Shown one piece after another: positions 34,460 to 43,596 of a stretch of DNA of 64,000 nt. Made by a program: the position numbers and the translations under genes. The notes beneath the pieces are model-generated. The model did not search any database and was not told where the DNA came from. It saw nothing but the letters and a program-made list of their open reading frames with translations. The stretch covers positions 1-64,000 of the forward strand of contig NZ_CBVJ010000014.1 of the NCBI RefSeq assembly GCF_000513275.1. Reading direction: 5' to 3'. This stretch comes from Paenibacillus gorillae (GTDB lineage: Bacteria > Bacillota > Bacilli > Paenibacillales > Paenibacillaceae). Each line of letters begins with the position of its first letter. The first letter of the stretch is position 1.

Positions 34460-36733
34460 ATGATAAAACGAATTCGATTACGGACATTGCTGTTTGGAGG
34501 GATAATGACCCTCCTTTTTGTTATTCTTTTAAGCCGAGTCTACTGGGTACAGGTCGTCAAGGGCGATTTCTGGTATGACATGGCCAAAACAAGATGGTCA
34601 ACAGAAGAAAAGCTATACGCCAAGAGGGGGACAATTACGGATCGGGATGGTACGGTGCTTGCAATGGACACACTGGCGTATACCGTTTCGGTAAATCCAA
34701 AGCTCATTAACAGCTTGGATATTGCCGACGAGGTGGCGAAAGGGCTGCATACTCTATTAGGGAAGCCGGAGGCTGAACTATTGAAGCTCGTTACCGCCCA
34801 GAAGGAAGGAACCGATGAATATTTTGTTTACCGGTCGGTCGGCCGGGAAGGGCTGAAGATCGATAAGGAGCTTGCGGATAAAATAAAGGCGTTTAGCGAC
34901 GAGTTGGCCAAAAAGCATGAGGTCAAAAACAAAGATGTGGGCATTCATCTTGCGAATGATACGAAACGCTACTATCCGAAAAATATGTTGGCTTCGCAGC
35001 TTCTAGGCTATATTGATCTGCAAGGCCAGGCTAAGACCGGAATTGAAGCTTTTCTTGACGAGAAGCTGAGAGGCCAAGACGGCAACATTATTTACGAGAA
35101 AGACGGCAAGCGGGTCGAGCTTGCGAACGGAGAAATCTCTTACCAGCCCGCGAAAGACGGACAGGACATTACGCTGACGATCGATGCCGAAATTCAACGT
35201 TATCTTGAAGACGCTCTTAAAGGAATCGTAGATCAATATCATCCGAAGACAGTAACGGCGGTTGCGGCTGATCCCAAAACGATGGAAATTTTGGCTATGG
35301 CGCAAATGCCGACGTACAATCCGAATATCTATTGGAAAAGTGATTACGACAATGCATATAACCACTCCATCAAATCGCTTTATGAGCCGGGCTCGACGTT
35401 CAAAATCGTGACGCTTGCAGCGGCTGTGGAAGAAGGGCTTTTTAATCCAAACGCGACTTATAAGTCAGGCTCTATAAACATACCGCGCAGTAAACCGGTT
35501 AATGATATTAATAGAGTGGGCTGGGGAACGATCAGCTACTTGGACGGACTGAAACACTCCAGTAACGTAGCGTTCGTTAAGCTAGGACTGGAACAGCTTG
35601 GCGGTGAGAAGCTAGTCGACTATATCAATCGTTTTGGGTTTGGTCAGAAGACTGGTATTGCGCTTGGCGGGGAATCATCAGGGAAGGTCAATATTAATTT
35701 GAACCGGCCTAGTGACATCGCTCGGGCATCTTTCGGACAAGGGGCAGTACAAGTAACGGCAATTCAGCAAGTTGCTGCTGTCGCTGCTGTCGCGAATGGC
35801 GGCAAGCTGCTGCAGCCGCAAATTATTAAGCAAATTTATGATCCGGCCACTAAAACGACCCAGAAATTTGAGCCGAAGGTTGTCCGGCAAGTCATATCTC
35901 CAGAATCGTCAAAGAAAGTCGGCGAATACTTGGAGCAGGTCGTATCTGACAAAGTGATTGGTACGGGTAAAAACGCCTATATTGAAGGATATCGGGTGGC
36001 GGGTAAAACAGGTACGGCACAAAAAGTTGTAAACGGCGTTTATTCCAAAACAAAATTCGTCGTTTCTTTTATCGGATATGCGCCGGTTGAAGATCCGAAG
36101 ATCGTACTGTATATCGTAGTCGACGAGCCGAACAACTCCCTCGTGGGCGGCGGTACAGTTGCGGCTCCTGCTTTCAAAGAGGTCGTCTCCAAAACGCTTC
36201 GTCACTACGGTATCGCGCCTAGCGTTAAGCTAGAGGACGAGCCGAAGAAGAAAGACGCGATCACAGCTCCAGATATGAGATCGCAGACCCTAGTGCAAGC
36301 GAAGGCGCTGCTTAAAGCCAAAAATCTCGATTATGAAATTGTAGGCAACGGTACAACCGTCCTGCAGCAAATTCCGGCGAATGGGACTGTTATTAATTCG
36401 TCGCAGCGAATCTATCTAATTACGGAGCAGCGGGACAAGCTGAAAGTTCCGGATTTGACCGGACTGTCGCTCCGGGATGCGCTTGAAGTGTCTTCCGTAC
36501 TGAATATCCGCCTGATCGTCGAAGGCCAGGGGTATGTCGTCTCTCAGCAGGAGGAGCAGATAAAAGGCGAACGTCACTTGCGTCTCAAGCTGCAGCCGCC
36601 TGAGGGCGGCGATATTATCGTTCCGGGCGATAGTTCGACCGACAGCGCTGATGATGCAGGCGGAGACGCTGATCATACCGGCACCTCCGATGGCGAGGGC
36701 TCCGACTCTGCCTCCAATGAGCCAGTTGATTAA
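34460..36733 (+). CDS. pbpB: Septal penicillin-binding protein 2B with two PASTA domains
   Basis: 757 residues from the ATG at 34460 (AGGTG 6 nt upstream; a GTG at 34451 is also in frame). One N-terminal membrane helix, a dimerisation/pedestal domain (~50-240), and a class B transpeptidase domain with SxxK in YEPGSTFKIV, SxN in KHSSNVAF and KTGT in VAGKTGTAQKV. Two PASTA domains follow (~600-650 and ~660-710) and then an acidic Asp/Ser/Gly tail. It cross-links septal peptidoglycan. It sits in the ftsL-pbpB-spoVD order of Bacillus, but a ~970-bp gap follows. Confidence 0.94.
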   Translation: MIKRIRLRTLLFGGIMTLLFVILLSRVYWVQVVKGDFWYDMAKTRWSTEEKLYAKRGTITDRDGTVLAMDTLAYTVSVNPKLINSLDIADEVAKGLHTLLGKPEAELLKLVTAQKEGTDEYFVYRSVGREGLKIDKELADKIKAFSDELAKKHEVKNKDVGIHLANDTKRYYPKNMLASQLLGYIDLQGQAKTGIEAFLDEKLRGQDGNIIYEKDGKRVELANGEISYQPAKDGQDITLTIDAEIQRYLEDALKGIVDQYHPKTVTAVAADPKTMEILAMAQMPTYNPNIYWKSDYDNAYNHSIKSLYEPGSTFKIVTLAAAVEEGLFNPNATYKSGSINIPRSKPVNDINRVGWGTISYLDGLKHSSNVAFVKLGLEQLGGEKLVDYINRFGFGQKTGIALGGESSGKVNINLNRPSDIARASFGQGAVQVTAIQQVAAVAAVANGGKLLQPQIIKQIYDPATKTTQKFEPKVVRQVISPESSKKVGEYLEQVVSDKVIGTGKNAYIEGYRVAGKTGTAQKVVNGVYSKTKFVVSFIGYAPVEDPKIVLYIVVDEPNNSLVGGGTVAAPAFKEVVSKTLRHYGIAPSVKLEDEPKKKDAITAPDMRSQTLVQAKALLKAKNLDYEIVGNGTTVLQQIPANGTVINSSQRIYLITEQRDKLKVPDLTGLSLRDALEVSSVLNIRLIVEGQGYVVSQQEEQIKGERHLRLKLQPPEGGDIIVPGDSSTDSADDAGGDADHTGTSDGEGSDSASNEPVD

Positions 36734-36750
36734 CCGGCTTCAGCTTTTTC

Positions 36751-36790
36751 GAGAACCCCCTGTTTATTTACAAATACAGGGGTTCTCTTT
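36751..36790 (+). terminator. Terminator after pbpB
   Basis: GAGAACCCCCTGT pairs with ACAGGGGTTCTC (36751-36787, one bulged C) around an A/T-rich loop, followed by TTTG. It splits the dcw cluster into at least two transcripts here. Confidence 0.82.
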
Positions 36791-37010
36791 GTTTGTGGTT
36801 GCGGTTGGGATTATGGTTGGGATTGCGCGGGGCAGTTCGCAGCGGGATTGTAACTGTGCTGCTGTATGACGGCTGCTGATTGAAGGGTATATGTAACCTT
36901 GATGCGCCGGAGTGAGCAGGACGGCCGCTGCTGCCTTGCGCCACAAAGATTGTATGTACTTGAGTAACATTGGTTTGTAGCGCCTAGGGCTCGGGCGATC
37001 CGTCGGCCGC

Positions 37011-37196
37011 CAAAATGCAAAAATACATTTTGATAGCCGCAAAAAGTGCGTTTTTCCGCCTCAAAATGTAAAAGTGCATTTTGATCGGCCGAATTTGCTC
37101 AAAATCGGCTGAAATGACCAATTCGACATGCAGATTTGCATTTTGATCGACTTTTCGGCTGCAAAACGCCAAAACAAAATGTATTTTTGCATTTGG
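37011..37196. repeat. 186-bp four-unit palindromic element, copy C
   Basis: Units at 37011-37027 and 37062-37078 (forward) and 37129-37145 and 37180-37196 (reverse). The third and fourth units have one to three mismatches to consensus. Steps of 51, 77, 51 nt are the same as in copies A and B. Similarity to copy B seems to continue ~14 nt past the right end. Confidence 0.92.
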
Positions 37197-37260
37197 ATTG
37201 CTGCGGCTACATAAACAGTGACGGTATTTGTTGCTTTGGTCTCGATCTGAGGTGTTTGGC

Positions 37261-37605
37261 ATTCGCGCAGCGCAACAGCACCTCGTCTTTTGTAAATGGG
37301 TCTTTGCCCTTATGCTTAAAGAGCAACAGCGGAGCGAAAGCCGAGCCCGATCTGACTTTTCGCAGGTTCGCTCCATCAATCGCAGCAGCGATTGTATGGA
37401 ACCAAGAACGGCAGAGCGGGCCGGTATTCGCGCAGCGCAACAGCACCTCGTCTTTTGTAAATGGGTCTTTGCCCTTATGTTTAAAGAGCAACAGCGGAGC
37501 GAAAGCCGAGCCCGTTCTGACTTTTCGCAGGTTCGCTCCATCAATCGCTGCAGCGATTGAATGGAACCAAGAACGGCAGAACGGGCCGGCATTCGCGCAG
37601 CGCTG
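37261..37605. repeat. 165-bp tandem duplication plus a partial third copy
   Basis: ATTCGCGCAGCGC recurs at 37261, 37426 and 37591. The two full copies differ at only about half a dozen positions; the third stops after ~14 nt. Each copy contains an 18-nt near-perfect palindrome, which is perfect in copy two (CAATCGCTGCAGCGATTG at about 37542-37559). Confidence 0.92.
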
Positions 37606-37700
37606 ATAAAGCTTGTTCTATTGCACCCTTGTCCCGAATAGTTTGGGAATGAGCGCCAGTGCGCGCTTTGCGACAATAAGTCCGAGGAGTGGATAGAGCG

Positions 37701-39644
37701 ATGAAAGTTTCGAATGTCACATTGCGACGTCGTCTTTTTGCAGTGCTGATCGTTGGGATTATTGCTTTCGCGGCGCTTGTGCTGCGGTTGGCATATGTAC
37801 AGCTATGGGAAGGGGAGCAGCTTGCTTCCAAAGCGGAAAATTCCTGGAGGCGGGATATTCCTTATATGGCCAAGCGGGGCGAGATTTTGGACCGCAACGG
37901 TACGAAGCTGGCGTACAATGTCAGCTCGCCTACCGTATGGGCCATTCCCGTGCAGATCAAAGACAAGCCTGCAGCGGCAAAGACGCTCGCTCCATTGCTG
38001 GATATGACTGAAGATGATCTCTTAAAGCTGCTGAACAAGAAAAAAACGATGCTCGTCCAACTAAAGCCTGGCGGCCGGAAAATGACGCTGGAAAAAGCGC
38101 AGCAGGTGCGCGAGCTGGCGATTCCGGGCATTGTTGTAGCGGAGGATAATAAACGCTTTTATCCGTTTGGAGACTTAGCTGCGCATGTCCTTGGCTTTAC
38201 CGGTATTGACAATCAGGGGCTTACGGGCGTAGAACTGAAATATAACGATATGCTGACAGGCATCAAAGGGAATGTTTCCTTCTTGTCCGACGCGAAGGGC
38301 CGTCAAATGCCGAATTCTTCGGATACATATGTTGAGCCGAAACAAGGGCTGACGATGCAGCTGACGATAGACAAGCAAATTCAGTCGGTTATGGAGCGCG
38401 AGCTCGATCAAGCGATGGCGCAGCTGCAAGCGGACAATATCATTGCCATTGCAATGGACCCGAACAACGGCGAGGTGCTCGGTATGGCGAGCCGGCCGAC
38501 TTTTGAGCCGGATAAATATAATGAGGTGCCTGCGGAAGTATACAACCGGAATTTGCCGATTTGGATGACTTACGAGCCCGGTTCGACTTTCAAAATTATT
38601 ACATTGGCCGCAGCTATTGAAGAGAACAAAGTTGATTTGAAAAATGAAAGATTTTTCGATCCGGGCGCAATAGAGGTGGGCGGTGCGAGATTGCGGTGCT
38701 GGAAAAAGGGCGGTCACGGCAGCCAGACCTTCCTTGAGGTTGTGGAAAATTCTTGCAATCCGGGCTTCGTAACGCTGGGTCAAAGGCTTGGCAAAGACAA
38801 GCTTTTCAATTATATTAAAAACTTCGGATTCGGTACAAAAACCGGCATCGATATTAATGGCGAAGAGAATGGCATTATGTTTAAAATGAATCAAGTTGGT
38901 CCTGTCGAGCTGGCAACTACAGCATTCGGCCAAGGTGTATCGGTTACGCCGATTCAGCAGATTACGGCGGTGTCGGCAGCGGTCAACGGCGGCACGCTTT
39001 ATAAGCCGCATGTGACGAAGGGCTGGATCAACCCCGAAACGGGGGCTGTGGTTGAGCGAACCGAGCCCGAGGCGGTGCGTACAGTCATATCTGAGGAGAC
39101 GTCCAAGCTAGTCCGGGAGGCGCTGGAGAGCGTTGTAGCCAAAGGCACAGGCCGCAATGCATTTATTGACGGCTACCGCGTCGGAGGCAAAACCGGTACG
39201 GCGCAAAAAGTCGTCAACGGCCGTTATTCCCCGAACGAGCACATCGTGTCATTCATCGGCTTTGCACCGGCGGATGATCCGCAAATCGTCGTCTATGTGG
39301 CTGTCGACAATCCGCAGGGCATTCAATTCGGCGGGGTCGTTGCGGCGCCGATCGTTCGCAACATTATGGAGGATGCGCTGACGATTCTTCAAGTGCCTGC
39401 CAGAGACAAGCAAATTACCCGCAACTACAAGCCAGGCGAGACGCCGGTTGTAACCGTGCCGAATCTAGTGGGCAAGACCGTGTCGGATATCTATGAAGAT
39501 ATGAATATGAATTTCAACCTGACATCTGCAGGGTCCGGCAATACCGTCATCCGTCAGGCACCGGCCGCGGGAGCGCGTGTAGACCGGGGCTCGACGATAC
39601 GGATTTATTTGGGCGATGAGGATGATATATCCCATTCCCATTGA
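37701..39644 (+). CDS. spoVD: Stage V sporulation protein D (class B PBP)
   Basis: 647 residues from the ATG at 37701 (GAGGAG 12 nt upstream; the GTG at 37689 is too close to it). One N-terminal membrane helix, pedestal domain, transpeptidase with SxxK in YEPGSTFKII, SxN in ENSCNPGF and KTG in GGKTGTAQKV. One C-terminal PASTA domain (~585-640). SpoVD makes spore cortex peptidoglycan with SpoVE, encoded downstream. It resembles PBP2B in overall plan but has one PASTA domain only. Confidence 0.93.
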   Translation: MKVSNVTLRRRLFAVLIVGIIAFAALVLRLAYVQLWEGEQLASKAENSWRRDIPYMAKRGEILDRNGTKLAYNVSSPTVWAIPVQIKDKPAAAKTLAPLLDMTEDDLLKLLNKKKTMLVQLKPGGRKMTLEKAQQVRELAIPGIVVAEDNKRFYPFGDLAAHVLGFTGIDNQGLTGVELKYNDMLTGIKGNVSFLSDAKGRQMPNSSDTYVEPKQGLTMQLTIDKQIQSVMERELDQAMAQLQADNIIAIAMDPNNGEVLGMASRPTFEPDKYNEVPAEVYNRNLPIWMTYEPGSTFKIITLAAAIEENKVDLKNERFFDPGAIEVGGARLRCWKKGGHGSQTFLEVVENSCNPGFVTLGQRLGKDKLFNYIKNFGFGTKTGIDINGEENGIMFKMNQVGPVELATTAFGQGVSVTPIQQITAVSAAVNGGTLYKPHVTKGWINPETGAVVERTEPEAVRTVISEETSKLVREALESVVAKGTGRNAFIDGYRVGGKTGTAQKVVNGRYSPNEHIVSFIGFAPADDPQIVVYVAVDNPQGIQFGGVVAAPIVRNIMEDALTILQVPARDKQITRNYKPGETPVVTVPNLVGKTVSDIYEDMNMNFNLTSAGSGNTVIRQAPAAGARVDRGSTIRIYLGDEDDISHSH

Positions 39645-39686
39645 CTATAATGGTAGTTGAAGCAATATGACTAGGAGGCATGCAGC

Positions 39687-41174
39687 ATGCTATTAAGTGA
39701 ATTGGCTGAACTTCTCATAACGTCCCGGCTTGTTGGCGCCGGAGATACCGAAATATCGGGATTAGAGACAAATTCCCGCAGCGTCCAGAAGGGCGACTTG
39801 TTTATTTGCCTGCCCGGCCATACGGTCGACGGACATGACTATGCGCCTCAGGCTCTCGAAGGCGGTGCTGCTGCTTTCGTCGTCGAGCGCAAGCTAGACA
39901 TCGATGCACCGCAGCTGATCGTCAAGGACAGCCGGGTTGCGATGGCCGTCCTGGCTGATCATTTCTACGGGCATCCCAGCCGCTCGCTTAGTTTGATAGG
40001 TGTTACAGGTACGAATGGCAAAACGACGACAACCTATTTGATTGAACAAATATTGAATGACAACGGTAAAAGCGCGGGCGTTATTGGTACAGTTGAAATG
40101 CGCTATGAGGGGAAGTCGATCCCAATGTCGGGCACGACGCCTGAAGCACTGCAGCTGCAGCGCTATCTGGCGGATATGCGCGAAGCGGGGACGACCCATT
40201 GCGCGATCGAGGTATCCTCTCATGCGCTGGATCAAGGCCGGGTCAAGGGCTGCCGGTTCCGTACAGCCGTCTTTACGAACCTGACGCAGGATCATCTTGA
40301 TTATCATGGCACGATGGAAAAATATGCAGCGGCCAAAGGACTCTTTTTCTCACGGCTGGGCAATGAATATCCGGCGCGGGAGCAGGATCGTTCCTTTGCG
40401 GTTCTCAACATTGACGATACGGCTTCCCATGAATTTATCAAAATGACGGCAGCAGAGGTCATTACTTACGGCATCGATAATGATGCGGACGTGCGTGCCT
40501 CTGGCATTTCCATTACGGCGCAGGGAACTTCATTTCATGTGAGCACCTTCCGCGGCGAGGCGAATATTACGCTGCAGATGGTCGGCAAGTTCAATGTCTA
40601 CAATGCGCTGGCTGCCATTTCAGCCGCTTTAATAGAAGGTGTTCCGCTGGAACAAGTGAAGACGAGTCTTGAAGCTGTTCCTGGCGTGCCAGGGCGGGTA
40701 GAATCGGTGCAGGCGGGTCAAAGCTTTGCCGTTATCGTCGATTATGCGCATACACCCGACGGCTTGGAAAACGTGCTGCGGGCCGTTAAGGAGCTTGCTC
40801 CGCCGCGCATCATCTGCGTGTTCGGCTGCGGCGGAGACCGCGATAAGACGAAACGTCCGCTTATGGGCTCGATTGCGGCAAAATACGCCGATTATGTCCT
40901 AGTTACTTCTGATAATCCGAGAACCGAAGATCCTGCACTTATACTTAAAGATATTGAAGCGGCCCTCATTGCCGACAAAGTGGCTCCAGCCCGTTATGAG
41001 CTGCAGGTCGACCGCCGCACGGCAATTGAAAAAGCGGTTGAAATGGCAAGCCCAGGCGATGTAGTATTGATTGCGGGGAAAGGTCATGAAACGTATCAAA
41101 TCATCGGAAGCGTAACACATGCGTTCGACGATCGTCTCGTGGCGAAAGAAGCGATAAGGGGATTATTACATTGA
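39687..41174 (+). CDS. murE: UDP-MurNAc-L-Ala-D-Glu: meso-diaminopimelate ligase MurE
   Basis: 495 residues, three-domain Mur ligase. N-terminal UDP-binding domain with GLETNSRSVQKGDLFICLPG, ATP loop GVTGTNGKTTTTYL, and C-terminal SDNPRTEDP. The DNPR motif is the known diaminopimelate-selecting signature, so the third stem residue is meso-DAP. It overlaps murF by 4 nt. AGGAGG precedes the ATG. Confidence 0.97.
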   Translation: MLLSELAELLITSRLVGAGDTEISGLETNSRSVQKGDLFICLPGHTVDGHDYAPQALEGGAAAFVVERKLDIDAPQLIVKDSRVAMAVLADHFYGHPSRSLSLIGVTGTNGKTTTTYLIEQILNDNGKSAGVIGTVEMRYEGKSIPMSGTTPEALQLQRYLADMREAGTTHCAIEVSSHALDQGRVKGCRFRTAVFTNLTQDHLDYHGTMEKYAAAKGLFFSRLGNEYPAREQDRSFAVLNIDDTASHEFIKMTAAEVITYGIDNDADVRASGISITAQGTSFHVSTFRGEANITLQMVGKFNVYNALAAISAALIEGVPLEQVKTSLEAVPGVPGRVESVQAGQSFAVIVDYAHTPDGLENVLRAVKELAPPRIICVFGCGGDRDKTKRPLMGSIAAKYADYVLVTSDNPRTEDPALILKDIEAALIADKVAPARYELQVDRRTAIEKAVEMASPGDVVLIAGKGHETYQIIGSVTHAFDDRLVAKEAIRGLLH

Positions 41175-42571
41175 TTAATCGAAATTTGGAGCAAATAGCC
41201 GGCATGTGCGGTGCCAAATGGAATAAGAAGGATGCCGACGTCCGTATTGAAGGCGTTGGGACCGATTCACGGCGTGTTCAAGCTGGACAGCTGTTCATAC
41301 CGCTCGTTGGTGATAATTTTGACGGGCATGAATTTGTGGAGCAGGCATTGAAAGACGGAGCTGCAGCCGCAATGTGGCAATCGGGGCGCGAGGTGCCGGA
41401 GGCTTTGGCCGACGCTCCGCTGCTCAAAGTGCGGGATACGCTTAAGGCGCTGCAGCAGCTTGCCTCTTCTTATCGGGAAGAGCTGTACGTCCGAGTGATT
41501 GGCATTACCGGCAGCAATGGAAAAACGACGACGAAGGATATGGTAGCTGCCGCACTTGGCACGTCATATCGCGTTCATAAGACAGAAGGCAATCTGAACA
41601 ATCATATCGGCTTGCCGCTGACCGTTCTTCAATTAGATGAAGACACGGATTGTGCTGTTCTGGAAATGGGGATGAGCGGGTTCGGCGAAATCGATCTGCT
41701 GACGAACATTGCCCGCCCGGATATCGCGATCATTACGAATATTGGCGATGCCCACCTGCTTCAGCTTGGTTCCCGCGAAGGAATCGCCAAAGCGAAGCTG
41801 GAAATTGTGCAGGGGCTGCAATCACGCGGCCTGCTGCTGTATAACGGCGACGAGCCGCTCCTTAAAGCAGAGCTTGCAACGATGGAGCTTCCCGAAGGGC
41901 TTGAGCTGCAAACTTTCGGGCTGGAGGACACAAATGACTGGTCGGCTGCGAATATTGATATAGGTGCCGTATCGTCCTCCTTCACGGTCATCCGTCAAGG
42001 GGAAGCTTCCGATGTGCCATATACAATTCCGGTGCCGGGTCAGCATAATGTGAGCAATGCGCTTGCTGCGATTGCAATCGGACGCCGTCTTGGCATATCG
42101 AACGAGCAGCTTCGTACCGGCTTGGCCGGGCTTGCGCTGACCGGGATGCGCATTCAGCCTGTTCGAGCGTATAATGGGGCGATGATTCTCAATGACGCCT
42201 ATAATGCGAATCCGACGGCTGTACGGGCTGCTATCGATCTGGTAGAGAAGCTGGAAGGCTTCCGGAAGAAATGGATCGTGCTTGGTGATATGCTGGAGCT
42301 GGGGCCGGAAGAGGAGTCGCTTCATTATGAAGCCGGCGCCTATGTTACACCGGAGAAGGCGGATGCCGTGCTAACGCTCGGCAAGCTGTCGGAGCGGACG
42401 GCAGAGGGAGCGAAAGCGACTCTAGGAGACGATGCTGTCGCTCATTTTGCAGATAAAGATGAGCTTGCGGAGTGGCTGAAGGTCCGGCTGGAGCCGGGCG
42501 ACCTGGTGCTTGTCAAAGGGTCCAGGGGCATGAGAATGGAACAAATCGTTCAAACTTTGGAAGTGGGGTGA
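41171..42571 (+). CDS. murF: UDP-MurNAc-tripeptide: D-Ala-D-Ala ligase MurF
   Basis: 466 residues from a TTG that overlaps the murE stop. ATP loop GITGSNGKTTTKDMVAAAL, EGNLNNHIGLPLTVL (MurF-specific), LEMGMSGFGEI and LNDAYNANPTAVRAAI. It adds D-Ala-D-Ala to complete the pentapeptide precursor in the cytoplasm. Coupled translation with murE is likely, as no separate ribosome site stands out. Confidence 0.96.
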   Translation: MINRNLEQIAGMCGAKWNKKDADVRIEGVGTDSRRVQAGQLFIPLVGDNFDGHEFVEQALKDGAAAAMWQSGREVPEALADAPLLKVRDTLKALQQLASSYREELYVRVIGITGSNGKTTTKDMVAAALGTSYRVHKTEGNLNNHIGLPLTVLQLDEDTDCAVLEMGMSGFGEIDLLTNIARPDIAIITNIGDAHLLQLGSREGIAKAKLEIVQGLQSRGLLLYNGDEPLLKAELATMELPEGLELQTFGLEDTNDWSAANIDIGAVSSSFTVIRQGEASDVPYTIPVPGQHNVSNALAAIAIGRRLGISNEQLRTGLAGLALTGMRIQPVRAYNGAMILNDAYNANPTAVRAAIDLVEKLEGFRKKWIVLGDMLELGPEEESLHYEAGAYVTPEKADAVLTLGKLSERTAEGAKATLGDDAVAHFADKDELAEWLKVRLEPGDLVLVKGSRGMRMEQIVQTLEVG

Positions 42572-42575
42572 GGAA

Positions 42576-43538
42576 ATGGATATGATGGTCATTTTATTTT
42601 CATTAGGCGCATCATTCCTGCTAGCAGTACTGCTCGGACCATTATTCATTCCTCTGCTCAGACGGATGAAGTTCGGACAGCAAATCAGGACGGATGGCCC
42701 GCAAAGCCATTTGAAAAAAAGCGGAACGCCTACGATGGGCGGCATTATCATTATGCTGGCGCTGCTCATTTCTTTTCTGAAATTTTCGGATAAGACGCCC
42801 GAATTTTGGGTGCTTCTTACCGCCTCGATCGGCTTTGGACTTGTCGGCTTTCTAGACGATTATATTAAAATCGTATTTAAACGGTCGCTTGGCTTGACGG
42901 CCCGGCAAAAGCTGTTCGGCCAGCTGTTATTCTCCATCATCGTATGCGCGCAATTGTACAATATGAATCATAGCACGGTCGTATCTGTACCATTGACGGG
43001 CTGGGGCTTTGATATGGGCTGGTTCTATTATCCTTTCGTCGTTATCATCATGTTCGCCGCGAGCAACGCGGTCAACTTTACCGACGGACTGGATGGCCTG
43101 CTGTCGGGGACGAGCGCTATCGCCTTTGGCGCATTTACGCTCGTTGCGCTTCAGGCTTCGGCGCATGAATCGGCGATTTTCTCCGCTGCAATGATTGGCG
43201 CAGTGCTCGGTTTTCTCGTCTTCAACGCCCATCCGGCGAAGGTGTTTATGGGGGATGCGGGCTCGCTCGGTATAGGCGGAGGCATCGCTGCGGTTGCCAT
43301 TCTTGCCAAAGCGGAGCTGCTGCTTATCGTCATCGGCGGCGTGTTCGTACTGGAGATGCTGTCTGTAATCCTGCAAGTTGGCTCATTCAAGCTCCGCGGC
43401 AAGCGGATTTTCAAGATGAGTCCGATTCATCATCATTTCGAGCTGTCGGGCTGGTCCGAATGGCGGGTTGTATCTGTTTTTTGGACCGTTGGACTTTTAT
43501 TCGCCCTTGTGGGACTGGCGCTCGCACGCGTATTCTAG
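42576..43538 (+). CDS. mraY: Phospho-MurNAc-pentapeptide translocase MraY
   Basis: 320 residues, ten membrane helices. Hallmarks: GTPTMGGIIIMLALLIS, FLDDYIKI with the metal-binding Asp pair, NAVNFTDGLDGLLSG, and FMGDAGSLGIGGG plus the SPIHHHFEL motif. It transfers phospho-MurNAc-pentapeptide to undecaprenyl phosphate giving lipid I. Starts 4 nt after murF. A hairpin with a repeat unit follows it. Confidence 0.97.
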   Translation: MDMMVILFSLGASFLLAVLLGPLFIPLLRRMKFGQQIRTDGPQSHLKKSGTPTMGGIIIMLALLISFLKFSDKTPEFWVLLTASIGFGLVGFLDDYIKIVFKRSLGLTARQKLFGQLLFSIIVCAQLYNMNHSTVVSVPLTGWGFDMGWFYYPFVVIIMFAASNAVNFTDGLDGLLSGTSAIAFGAFTLVALQASAHESAIFSAAMIGAVLGFLVFNAHPAKVFMGDAGSLGIGGGIAAVAILAKAELLLIVIGGVFVLEMLSVILQVGSFKLRGKRIFKMSPIHHHFELSGWSEWRVVSVFWTVGLLFALVGLALARVF

Positions 43539-43560
43539 CAGCAGCAACACACACATATGC

Positions 43561-43596
43561 AGGACAACAAAATGCGAACATACATTTTGTTGTCCT
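43561..43596. repeat. Single variant repeat unit inside a 14-bp perfect hairpin
   Basis: 43568-43584 matches the 17-nt unit of the 186-bp elements at 14 of 17 positions and continues with TTTTG as in copy B. Here it is embedded in a perfect 14-bp inverted repeat (43561-43574 with 43583-43596) with an 8-nt loop, followed by a weak T-run near 43604. It may act as a terminator or pause between mraY and murD. Confidence 0.7.

Larger units (their letters stand above)
36791..37700. other. 0.9-kb gene-free region inside the dcw cluster, filled with repeats
   Basis: Between pbpB and spoVD, which are usually close together. It holds the 186-bp element copy C (37011-37196) and a 165-bp tandem duplication (37261-37605). 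Long frames are open through the duplication on both strands, but they have no ribosome sites and owe their length to the multiple-of-three period. The spoVD leader (37606-37700) has a GC-rich inverted repeat; no convincing SigE promoter was seen. Confidence 0.7.

Noticed and set aside
37136-37606. Long open frames on both strands over the 165-bp tandem repeat (156 and up to 230 codons)
   Set aside because: They owe their length to a stop-free 165-nt period; no ribosome site, no family resemblance, and both strands are equally open.
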